From assembly GCF_030644225.1 (NCBI RefSeq), contig NZ_CP128650.1:1-64000 (forward strand): a DNA stretch of 64,000 bases, in the 5' to 3' direction. Position numbers and translations under genes: made by a program. Below are positions 57,940-64,000 of this stretch, in pieces; the stretch's first letter is position 1; every line of letters begins with the position of its first letter. A model generated the notes under the pieces. That model was not told the origin of the DNA and searched no databases. It was given only the letters and a program-made list of their open reading frames with translations. The DNA is from Selenomonas dianae. Lineage in GTDB: Bacteria > Bacillota > Negativicutes > Selenomonadales > Selenomonadaceae.

Positions 57940-58227
57940 GAGGAGCAAGCTCACGCGAACGCCTCGTTACGCAAGTGATCGTGTGCTTATTCGCCTAAAT
58001 ACCGACGGACTTCTTAAACGCGCTTCGCTTGAACGAAAGAAATCCGTCGGGGGCGAAACGCACAAGCGGTCAACGTCATCCAATCGCACTTCGCTATCGC
58101 TCGTGTTCTTGGGACGTTTTCCCATACGACCTGTTTCCCAATCAGCTTCGTCCTACGGACTTGCTTCTTGGACAGGTCAGTATTTTCTCACTTGCTTCAC
58201 TAGGGTTCGCTTAGGGCTTTGCTCCTC
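57940..58227. repeat. Palindromic repeat, enlarged form (copy B)
   Basis: A 288-bp copy filling the 337-bp gap between nanE and nanA. Outer arms GAGGAGCAAGC / GCTTTGCTCCTC differ from copy A but are complementary. Inner arms are CCGACGGA/TCCGTCGG and TTCGCC/GGCGAA where copy A has CCTGCGGA/TCCGCAGG and TCTGCC/GGCAGA. About 130 bp of extra sequence (58065-58190) is inserted on the right side. No gene is seen in the gap. Confidence 0.85.
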
Positions 58228-58247
58228 TTCATAGTCGCTGTTTGTTT

Positions 58248-58919
58248 TTATGCAATCGCGTCGGTGAAGCGGCGCGCAATGAGCTGGGGACGCGTGATGG
58301 CGGAGCCGACGATCGCGCCGAATACGCCTGTCTGCATCGCCTCTTTGAGTTCCTCGGGGGTGTTGATGCGCCCCTCGGCAAAGACGGGGATTGTCGTGTT
58401 CTTGACAAGGCGGCGCATGAGTTCGTAGTCGGGCCCTGCGAGTTGCGGGCTGTACGGAGTGTAACCCGAGAGGGTGGTGGAGATGGCGTCCGCACCCAGT
58501 TCCGCCGCCGTCAGGCCCTCCTCGTAGGTGGAGATGTCGGCGAGGACGAGGCGGTGTGCCGCATGGATGCGTGCGACGAGGTCACGCACATCCGTTTTCT
58601 GCGGACGCTCGCGGTCGGTCATGTCGAGGGCGATCATCTCGCAGCCCGTTCCGATCAGTGCCTCCACCTCGCGCATGGTCGGCGTGATGTAGATGGGGGA
58701 GTCGGCGTAGTTCTGCTTGATGAGACCAATGACGGGCAGCTGTGCGACGGCGCGGATCTCCTCGATGTCCGCAACGCTCTGCGCACGGATGGCGACTGCT
58801 CCGCCCTCCTTTGCCGCGCGCGCCATGCGTCCCATGATGAACGGGCTGTGCAGGGGCTCATCGGGGAGTGCCTGACAGGAGATGATGAGTTTTCCCTTCA
58901 CGGCGGAGAAAAAATCCAT
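58248..58919 (-). CDS. nanE: N-acetylmannosamine-6-phosphate 2-epimerase
   Basis: NanE converts ManNAc-6-P to GlcNAc-6-P. The 223-residue TIM barrel shows GKLIISCQALPDEPLHSPFIM, GGAVAIRAQSVADI, LPVIGLIKQNYADSPIYITPT, EMIALDMTDRERP and GADAISTTLSGYTPYS, all typical for the family, with the catalytic lysine in IGLIKQ. ATG 58919 follows TTGGAGGC. It lies between palindromes B and D. Confidence 0.94.
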   Translation of the reverse strand: MDFFSAVKGKLIISCQALPDEPLHSPFIMGRMARAAKEGGAVAIRAQSVADIEEIRAVAQLPVIGLIKQNYADSPIYITPTMREVEALIGTGCEMIALDMTDRERPQKTDVRDLVARIHAAHRLVLADISTYEEGLTAAELGADAISTTLSGYTPYSPQLAGPDYELMRRLVKNTTIPVFAEGRINTPEELKEAMQTGVFGAIVGSAITRPQLIARRFTDAIA

Positions 58920-59004
58920 AAAAATGCCTCCAATTTATTATTATTTATTGTAATTTATAGTATAATATTTTATAGTTAAATGTATTGTTTTGGTTTCGCT
59001 ATAT

Positions 59005-59092
59005 GATACTCAACGCGAACGCTTTGTTGTGCAAGTGAGCGCGTGCGGATATGCTTACGCACTTACTTCACTAGGGGTTGCTTTGGAGTATC
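59005..59092. repeat. Palindromic repeat, intermediate form (copy D)
   Basis: An 88-bp copy: outer arms GATACTCAACGCGAAC / GTTGCTTTGGAGTATC, then GCAAGTGAG../..ACTTAC and a tip hairpin GTGCG..CGCAC. The large inner hairpins of copies A-C are absent. It lies between nagA and nanE. Confidence 0.75.
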
Positions 59093-59100
59093 ATCATTTT

Positions 59101-60258
59101 TTACGCTTCGACAAAACAGCTTGTGCCGCCGACGATTGTCCGCCGGATTCGGAAATCCTCATCGAAAATCACAAGATCCGCGTATTTTCCAACGCTGAGT
59201 GAGCCGAGTTTATCATATACGTTCAGTTCCTCGGCGGGGGTACGCGTCGCCATCTCCACAACGGCGGGGATGGATGCATCCAGATTTTCACGGAGGATGC
59301 GCAGCCCGTCGTTCATGCGCAGCACGCTGCCCGCAATCGTGCCGTCGGCGAGGGTTGCGCGTGTTCCCTTGACGTAGACCTTCTGTCCGCCGAGCTCCGA
59401 GATGCCGTCTGAGAGACCGCAGGCACGCATGGAGTCCGTGATGGGGATGATGTGTGCGCCGCGCTTCGCCGCGTAGATGATGCGCTGCATGGCGGGATGG
59501 ACGTGTACGTTGTCCGTAATCAGCTCGCAGTTCGCATCGCTGTCGAGCGCCGCGCCGAGCACGCCGGGCTGTCTGTGGTTCAGCCCCGTCATCGCGTTGC
59601 ACAGGTGCGTGATGTGCGTCGCGCCGCGTGCAATCGCCGCGCGTGCCGTTTCGTAGTCCGCCGCCGTATGTCCGAGGGAAACGATGATGCCGTGTGTGCG
59701 GCAGCTCTCGATAAAGCCGTCCTCGGCGATCATCTCCGGTGCAACGGTGATGATCTTGATGACATCGGCATAGGGGGCGATCTTCTCAAACGTGGGTGGG
59801 AGGATGTATTGCTCGTCCTGTGCGCCCTTTTTCGCGGGGCTGATGAAGGGCCCCTCCATATGTGCGCCGAGGATGCGTGCGCCGTGCGGCTCCTCCGCCA
59901 TTCCACGGCGGATGCGGTCGAGTGCCCGCTCCACCGCGTCGTAGGCACAGGTCATCGTGGTCGGCAGGAAGGAGGTCACGCCCGTACGCGCTTGGAATGC
60001 AGCAATTTTCCCGAGTGCCTCCGCATCCTCGTCCATCGTATCCGCGCCGTCCGCGCCGTGGATGTGGACGTTCACGAAGCCGGGCGCGACGTATGCGCCC
60101 GCCGCATCAATTACCGTATCGTCTGCGGCGGCGGAGAACTCCGCTGCGGGGACAATGCGCGTGATCCGTGCATCGTAGCAGAGGACGAGCCCCGTCCGCG
60201 CCGCAAAGCGTCCGTTTTCATCGGGCAGAATCAGGATGCCGTTTTGAATGACGTTCAT
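59101..60258 (-). CDS. nagA: N-acetylglucosamine-6-phosphate deacetylase
   Basis: NagA removes acetate from GlcNAc-6-P. The 385-residue amidohydrolase has the metal motif FVNVHIHGADG, the glutamate in LGAHMEGPFISP, the histidines in VSLGHTAADY and ITHLCNAMTGL, and the catalytic aspartate in IIPITDSMRACG. In the first motif the second histidine is kept (HIHG). The ATG shares one base with the nagB stop (TGATG), so they are coupled. Confidence 0.94.
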   Translation of the reverse strand: MNVIQNGILILPDENGRFAARTGLVLCYDARITRIVPAAEFSAAADDTVIDAAGAYVAPGFVNVHIHGADGADTMDEDAEALGKIAAFQARTGVTSFLPTTMTCAYDAVERALDRIRRGMAEEPHGARILGAHMEGPFISPAKKGAQDEQYILPPTFEKIAPYADVIKIITVAPEMIAEDGFIESCRTHGIIVSLGHTAADYETARAAIARGATHITHLCNAMTGLNHRQPGVLGAALDSDANCELITDNVHVHPAMQRIIYAAKRGAHIIPITDSMRACGLSDGISELGGQKVYVKGTRATLADGTIAGSVLRMNDGLRILRENLDASIPAVVEMATRTPAEELNVYDKLGSLSVGKYADLVIFDEDFRIRRTIVGGTSCFVEA

Positions 60259-61004
60259 CAGGAATCACTCTTTTCTGCCTTGAGGAGCGAACCTGCCTCT
60301 TGGTCGACGATGAGGGTCACGCTCGGGTGCAGCTGGAGGATGGAGGCGGGAACACGCGGCGTGATTGCGCCCTCGACCGCATCGCGCACCGCCTCCGCCT
60401 TCTCCGCACCGCTCGCGAGCAGGACGATGTGGCGTGCGCGGAAAATCGTGCCGATGCCCATGCTCATCGCCTCGCGCGGAACGTCTGCGGCAGAGGCAAA
60501 GAAGCGTGCGTTTGCCGCGATGGTGCTCTCCTTGAGTGCGACCTTGTGTGTGATGCGTGTGAACGCGTCCGCCGGCTCGTTGAAGCCGATGTGAGCATTG
60601 CGTCCGATCCCGAGCAGCTGCATATCGATGCCGCCCGCCGCCGTGATCGCCGCCTCGTAGCGTTCGCCCTCCGCCGCGCTGTCTGCGGCGAGCCCGTTCG
60701 GGAAGAATACGTGATCCTTGCGGATGTTCACATGGTCGAAGAGGTTCTCGTGCATGAAGCGATGGTAGCTCTGCGGATCGTCCTCCGCGAGCCCGACGTA
60801 TTCATCCAGATTGAACGAAGTCGCCTGCGAGAAGTCCAGCCCAACGGTCTTGTACAGCCAGACGAGATTTTGATAGAGTTCCACCGGGGTGCTGCCCGTC
60901 GCGAGCCCGAGCACCGAGTCCGGTTTGATCCAGAGCTGTCCCGCAAGGATCTTTGCCGCCTCCTCGCTCATCTTCTTATAGGTATCTGTAAAAATGATAC
61001 GCAT
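60258..61004 (-). CDS. nagB: Glucosamine-6-phosphate deaminase
   Basis: NagB converts GlcN-6-P to fructose-6-P and ammonia, the last step of this pathway. The 248 residues show VLGLATGSTPVELY, FNLDEYVGLAEDDPQSY with the catalytic aspartate, and LLGIGRNAHIGFNEPAD, where Asn-Ala replaces the more common Asn-Gly or Asp-Gly before the catalytic histidine. ATG 61004 follows GAAGGGGAG. It is the first gene of the operon, with a promoter about 45 bp upstream. Confidence 0.93.
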   Translation of the reverse strand: MRIIFTDTYKKMSEEAAKILAGQLWIKPDSVLGLATGSTPVELYQNLVWLYKTVGLDFSQATSFNLDEYVGLAEDDPQSYHRFMHENLFDHVNIRKDHVFFPNGLAADSAAEGERYEAAITAAGGIDMQLLGIGRNAHIGFNEPADAFTRITHKVALKESTIAANARFFASAADVPREAMSMGIGTIFRARHIVLLASGAEKAEAVRDAVEGAITPRVPASILQLHPSVTLIVDQEAGSLLKAEKSDS

Positions 61005-61046
61005 TGCGATACTCCCCTTCTGTATATTTGTTCTGAAATCTTCTTC

Positions 61047-61075
61047 AATATAGCACGGTTCCGAGTAAAATGCAA
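61047..61075 (-). promoter_or_regulatory. Promoter of the nag-nan operon
   Basis: On the minus strand TTGCAT (61070-61075), 17-bp spacer, TATATT (61047-61052). The upstream DNA (61076-61140) is very AT-rich with partial dyads such as ATTTCATAAAATATTTG, a possible site for the RpiR-type regulator. Confidence 0.6.
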
Positions 61076-61138
61076 TTATATTTCATAAAATATTTGATAT
61101 ATATTTTGTCTATCTCATAAAATGAAAAATATTTCGTT

Positions 61139-61171
61139 TTGGACAGACTTCATTTGATCAGCGATTCCTTA
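61139..61171 (-). repeat. Fragment of the foldback repeat (left end, inverted)
   Basis: On the minus strand it reads AAGGAATCGCTGAT, then CAAATGAAGTCTGTCC, matching the first 30 bases of copy 3. The rest is absent. It lies upstream of the nag-nan promoter. Confidence 0.65.
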
Positions 61172-61198
61172 GGACGCACAAGAACATATGCAACACAC

Positions 61199-61227
61199 AA
61201 AAAAGCTGCCATCAGGCAGCTTTTCTT
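61199..61227 (-). terminator. Terminator of the sirtuin-macrodomain operon
   Basis: On the minus strand AAAAGCTGCC-TGAT-GGCAGCTTTTTT, a strong hairpin with T run just past the sirtuin stop. Confidence 0.9.
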
Positions 61228-61230
61228 GTG

Positions 61231-62127
61231 TCATGATACAAGCTCGCGTAATGTTTTTGCAATGTCTCCGTTGATGATCATGCTGCGCGGGGCGATCTCG
61301 GGCGGTACATATCCCATGCCGAGATTCACCGTGGCGAACGTCACATCCGCACGCTCTGCCGTCATGCGCCAGAACGGATACTTGATGATGCCGGGCGTGT
61401 TCATCCCCACGCCGAGTTCGAGGAGCAGCGTCCGCCGACCCTCCGTGTGCGTGAGGTAGTCCGTGTATCGCGCTGCCGCCGCGTGCCAGCCCGCATCCTC
61501 GACGAAGGAGGCATCCGCGCGCAGGTTTGTTGCCATCTCCATGCCGTCGTCGGGGCAGTAGGGGATGAGGTCGCTCGGAATCACCATCGCGGGCGCACCG
61601 TTCTCGGGCGGCAGGAGCGTCCCGTCCTCTGCGAACGCGAAGCCCTGTGCCGTGAGCATGGCACGCACGCTCTCCTCGTTGTCATAGGTTTTCCCTGCCG
61701 ACGCACCTGCGGGACGGCTGCTCTGAAAGAGACCGTAGTCTCCTTGCGTATAGAAAATGCGTTCCTTCGCAACGCCCGAACGCTGAAAGGCATGATCTAC
61801 ATTCGTCGTCAGTACGAAATAGTCGCGTCCCTCTACGAGGTGCAGCAGATTTGGATAAACGTCGCTCGCGGGCATCGGCGCATAGCGGTTGATCCAGATG
61901 CTCCTGCTCCACCATGCCCAGAACATCTCACGCGACGGGAACGGATAGAATCCGCCGCTGTAGATGTCCTCGATGCCGAAGCGCGTGTGAAAATCCGAAA
62001 AGTATTTCAGAAAACGTGCCCCTACATAGTCATATCCCGCTGCTGCGGACAGTCCCGCCCCCGCGCCGATCAGAATGCAGTCGGCATAGCGAAGGGCGTT
62101 TTTTAATTGTGTGATGATTTCCTTCAT
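61231..62127 (-). CDS. Class M sirtuin (SirTM), protein ADP-ribosyltransferase type
   Basis: A 298-residue Sir2-fold protein. The NAD loop ILIGAGAGLSAAAGYDY is at residues 18-34. The motif FVLTTNVDHAF holds Asn109, and the position of the usual catalytic His is Gln128 in IFYTQGDYGLF. That Asn/Gln pair is the mark of the SirTM class described in Staphylococcus and Streptococcus, which ADP-ribosylates a lipoylated GcvH-like carrier. ATG 62127 overlaps the macrodomain stop by four bases. The lplA and gcvH-like genes normally found in the same operon are not present. Confidence 0.88.
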   Translation of the reverse strand: MKEIITQLKNALRYADCILIGAGAGLSAAAGYDYVGARFLKYFSDFHTRFGIEDIYSGGFYPFPSREMFWAWWSRSIWINRYAPMPASDVYPNLLHLVEGRDYFVLTTNVDHAFQRSGVAKERIFYTQGDYGLFQSSRPAGASAGKTYDNEESVRAMLTAQGFAFAEDGTLLPPENGAPAMVIPSDLIPYCPDDGMEMATNLRADASFVEDAGWHAAAARYTDYLTHTEGRRTLLLELGVGMNTPGIIKYPFWRMTAERADVTFATVNLGMGYVPPEIAPRSMIINGDIAKTLRELVS

Positions 62128-62906
62128 AATAAAAGCCTCTCGTAGATGTGCAGATCTGCGTCCTTGAACACATTGAACACAACGCGCTCGATGGAGGACG
62201 GCACGGTGAGGAAGTCCCGTACCTCGCGCACGGCGATCTCCGCTGCCGCTGCATTTGGAAAGTGGAACTCGCCCGTCGAAATGCAGCAGAACGCGACGGA
62301 CTTCAGCCCGTTTTTCGCCGCAAGCGCGAGACAGGAGCGGTAGCAGGAGGCGAGGAGCTGTCGGTGTTCCTCCGTCAGTGCACCGTGTACAATCGGCCCG
62401 ACCGTGTGGAGGACGTGTCGCGCGGGGAGATTGTACCCTGCTGTGAGCTTTGCCGCGCCCGTCGGCTCTGGATGCCCTTGCCGCTCCATCAGCTCCGCAC
62501 ACGCTGCACGCAGCTGAAGTCCTGCTGCCGAATGAATGGCGTTGTCAATACAACGGTGACACGGGATAAAGCAACCGAGAAGCGCGGAGTTTGCCGCGTT
62601 TACAATCGCGTCGGCATTGAGCCTTGTAATATCGCCCTGCCATAACACAATGCGTGCGTCCGAGGGGACGGCGGGAAGTGTCATCACGTCCACCACGCCG
62701 CGCGCCTCACGCTCGGCGGACAGCAGCGCATCCTGCATCCGCAGAAACTCTGCCGAGAGCGGGCGCGGCGGGCGCACATTCATCAGTGCGCGGAGGAGTT
62801 CCCGCTGCGCCCTTTCCGTATTCTCCACCTGCGCTGACTGTGCGCGGTACTCCGGCAGTTCGGAGAGGAGGATGGCATTGAGTTTTTGAATCAGTGAAAG
62901 AGACAT
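62124..62906 (-). CDS. Zinc-dependent macrodomain ADP-ribosylhydrolase
   Basis: A 260-residue protein: a helical N-terminal third (LIQKLNAILLSELPEYRAQ) and a macrodomain from about residue 80. LWQGDITRLNADAIVNAANSALLG is the ADP-ribose loop. CFIPCHRCIDNAIHSAAG carries the Cys/His set of the zinc-binding macrodomains that partner SirTM. AKLTAGYNLPARHVLHTVGP and FCCISTGEFHFPNAAAAEIA complete the fold. It would remove the ADP-ribose that the sirtuin adds. ATG 62906 follows TGAGGAAG. Confidence 0.9.
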   Translation of the reverse strand: MSLSLIQKLNAILLSELPEYRAQSAQVENTERAQRELLRALMNVRPPRPLSAEFLRMQDALLSAEREARGVVDVMTLPAVPSDARIVLWQGDITRLNADAIVNAANSALLGCFIPCHRCIDNAIHSAAGLQLRAACAELMERQGHPEPTGAAKLTAGYNLPARHVLHTVGPIVHGALTEEHRQLLASCYRSCLALAAKNGLKSVAFCCISTGEFHFPNAAAAEIAVREVRDFLTVPSSIERVVFNVFKDADLHIYERLLL

Positions 62907-62934
62907 GGGAATACTTCCTCATCATAATAACAGC

Positions 62935-63099
62935 GTGGTGCGTCCATGCGAACACTTAGTTACGCAAGCGGTCAGGCACTTATCTGCCGAAATACCTGCG
63001 GATTTCAAACGCGCTTCGCTTGAACGAAAGAAATCCGCAGGGGGCAGAACGTGCCTTTTTTCCGCTTGCTCCACTAGGGTTCGCTTAGGACTGCACCAC
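62935..63099. repeat. Palindromic repeat, full form (copy C)
   Basis: A 165-bp copy nearly identical to copy A in its interior but with different complementary outer arms, GTGGTGCGTCC / GGACTGCACCAC. It occupies most of the 275-bp gap upstream of the macrodomain gene; the remaining 80 bp show no gene. Confidence 0.85.
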
Positions 63100-63181
63100 T
63101 ACGGTATCACCGTTACGTTCATTTTCATCACTCAAACCGGAACGCAAGAATTTCACCAAGAACGAACCATATGTCAAATAC

Positions 63182-63811
63182 TCACTTCTGCACCAGCGAC
63201 ACACGCTCCCCCACATGTGCCCCGCTCTCAATCAGATCGACCATGCCGACCGCATAGTCCGCATAGCTGATGACACTTTCGCCTGTGGCACTGAGCGTCA
63301 GTTCCTCGCCGCCGAGGATGTACTTGCCCGTCTTTTCTCCATCTGCTCGGAAGTCCGCCGCAGGGCTGACAAAGACCCACTTTGCATCCGTGCGGGAGCG
63401 GAGTGCCGCGAGCTCCTCCGTCTGCGCTTTCGCCAGTGCGTAGAACGCAGCGGGGAACTCCGGTGTATCGAGCAGCTGCACCGAATGCGCCGCATCGACA
63501 TAGAGACTGCCCGCACCGCCTACAATGTAGAGCCGCGTCGTCGTGCCCGCCACGAGATCTGCGAGGTGCTGACTCGTCTGCGTGTGCAGCGGCAGCGTCT
63601 CCGGAGTGTACGCGCCAAATCCGTCAACGACGGCATCAAAACCCGCCAGATCCTCTTTTGTGAGTGCCATGATGTCCTTTTGCACGAAATTCTGTGCCGC
63701 GCTCTTGTTCTCGCTCCGTGCAAAGCCTGTCACCGCATGGCCGCGTGCGATCAGCTCCGCAATGATTGCCCGGCTTGCCTTTCCATTGGATGCCACAACT
63801 GCAATTTTCAT
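63182..63811 (-). CDS. NAD(P)-binding Rossmann protein, NmrA/SDR-like
   Basis: A 209-residue atypical short-chain dehydrogenase. ATG 63811 follows ATGGAGG. The N-terminal MKIAVVASNGKASRAIIAELIARGHAVTG gives the nucleotide-binding turn, with N-G-K-A-S in place of the usual G-x-x-G. LYIVGGAGSLYVDAA and a downstream Tyr-x-x-x-Lys-like FYALAKAQTEEL (YALAK) are present. Such proteins are NADH-flavin reductase-like or redox sensors. It is a single gene. Confidence 0.8.
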   Translation of the reverse strand: MKIAVVASNGKASRAIIAELIARGHAVTGFARSENKSAAQNFVQKDIMALTKEDLAGFDAVVDGFGAYTPETLPLHTQTSQHLADLVAGTTTRLYIVGGAGSLYVDAAHSVQLLDTPEFPAAFYALAKAQTEELAALRSRTDAKWVFVSPAADFRADGEKTGKYILGGEELTLSATGESVISYADYAVGMVDLIESGAHVGERVSLVQK

Positions 63812-63913
63812 ATTCCATACCTCCATAAAACATTTTGTAATTAACTTTATTACAAAAGGAGTATAGCACACAAAAAACATAACGTCAATAGGCACAATAA
63901 AAATTTTTACAAA

Positions 63914-63940
63914 AAAACCCCAAACCGTTCGGTTTGGGGC
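63914..63940 (-). terminator. Terminator of the partly visible last gene
   Basis: On the minus strand CCCCAAACC-GAAC-GGTTTGGGG is followed by TTTTTTT, 20 bases after the stop codon at 63960. Confidence 0.9.
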
Positions 63941-63959
63941 CGTATCTGATGCGTGTGAC

Positions 63960-64000
63960 TTACTCCTCCGGCAGGAGCATGGCGAGATCGGGCATGAGCT
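63960..64000 (-). CDS. C-terminal end of a gene running out of the window
   Basis: A minus-strand frame ends in LMPDLAMLLPEE and a TAA at 63960-63962, followed by a strong terminator. Only 13 codons are visible, so no function can be given; the stop-terminator spacing is the reason to call it. Confidence 0.45.
   Translation of the reverse strand, partial: LMPDLAMLLPEE

Noticed and set aside
54736-58234. Open frames containing LLKRASLERKKS as small genes
   Set aside because: The same words appear in each palindrome copy because the repeated DNA is the same; there are no ribosome sites and frames break with the repeat.

Overview
The window reads as chromosomal DNA of a diderm Firmicute (class Negativicutes), most likely a Selenomonas-like species. 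The evidence is a Firmicutes-type origin block (rnpA-rpmH-dnaA-dnaN-yaaA-recF, with yidD, yidC, jag and mnmE) combined with genuine outer-membrane genes (an autotransporter and TonB-dependent receptors) in GC-rich DNA. Genus is an inference; no 16S gene is present.

Layout. 1-8.7 kb: the origin block. recF, yaaA, dnaN and dnaA run leftwards; rpmH, rnpA, yidD, yidC, jag and mnmE run rightwards. The dnaN-dnaA gap holds DnaA boxes and an in-phase TAG triplet array typical of DnaA-trios. 8.7-26.9 kb: mixed accessory and housekeeping genes: an SLC13 carrier, an iron alcohol dehydrogenase, a threonine aldolase, a proline-rich membrane protein, a large autotransporter, a WG-repeat protein, an isochorismatase-like hydrolase, a class C acid phosphatase, an MFS exporter, a secreted TNT-domain protein, a lipoprotein, tRNA-Gly, mnmG and a dCMP deaminase. 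26.9-28.1 kb: four tandem units, each encoding a 22-residue hydrophobic peptide with a perfectly spaced antisense promoter facing its 3' UTR (a type I toxin-antitoxin-like array). 28.1-34.1 kb: a cobalamin riboswitch, interrupted by a mobile repeat, then a TonB receptor and a complete vitamin B12-type ABC importer. 34.1-43.4 kb: a YdjG/YdjI-like zinc-ribbon and SPFH cluster, an orphan peptide-binding lipoprotein, MgtC, a dense non-origin DnaA-box cluster, a CYTH protein, an LCP ligase and malic enzyme. 43.5-50.2 kb: a second iron/haem-type ABC locus whose TonB receptor is a decayed pseudogene, a lipoprotein paralogous to the one at 23.5 kb, and a GT41 (O-GlcNAc-transferase-like) protein. 50.4-52.8 kb: gyrA. 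52.9-61.0 kb: a sialic acid and amino-sugar operon (nagB-nagA-nanE-nanA-nanT-nanQ-nanK-rpiR). 61.2-64 kb: a class M sirtuin with a zinc macrodomain, an NAD(P)-binding protein and a truncated gene.

Two repeat families shape the accessory regions. One is a ~160-bp element with inverted ends and a conserved foldback, in three good copies plus fragments; each good copy sits just upstream of an envelope gene. The other is a palindromic element in five sizes. Its inner and outer arms change between copies yet stay complementary, and it fills the gaps of the sialic acid operon. In both families paired substitutions keep the stems intact, so structure appears to be selected or inherent.

Functionally, the window couples genome maintenance to host-niche traits: sialic acid scavenging, B12 and iron uptake, surface proteins, and small toxin-like loci.
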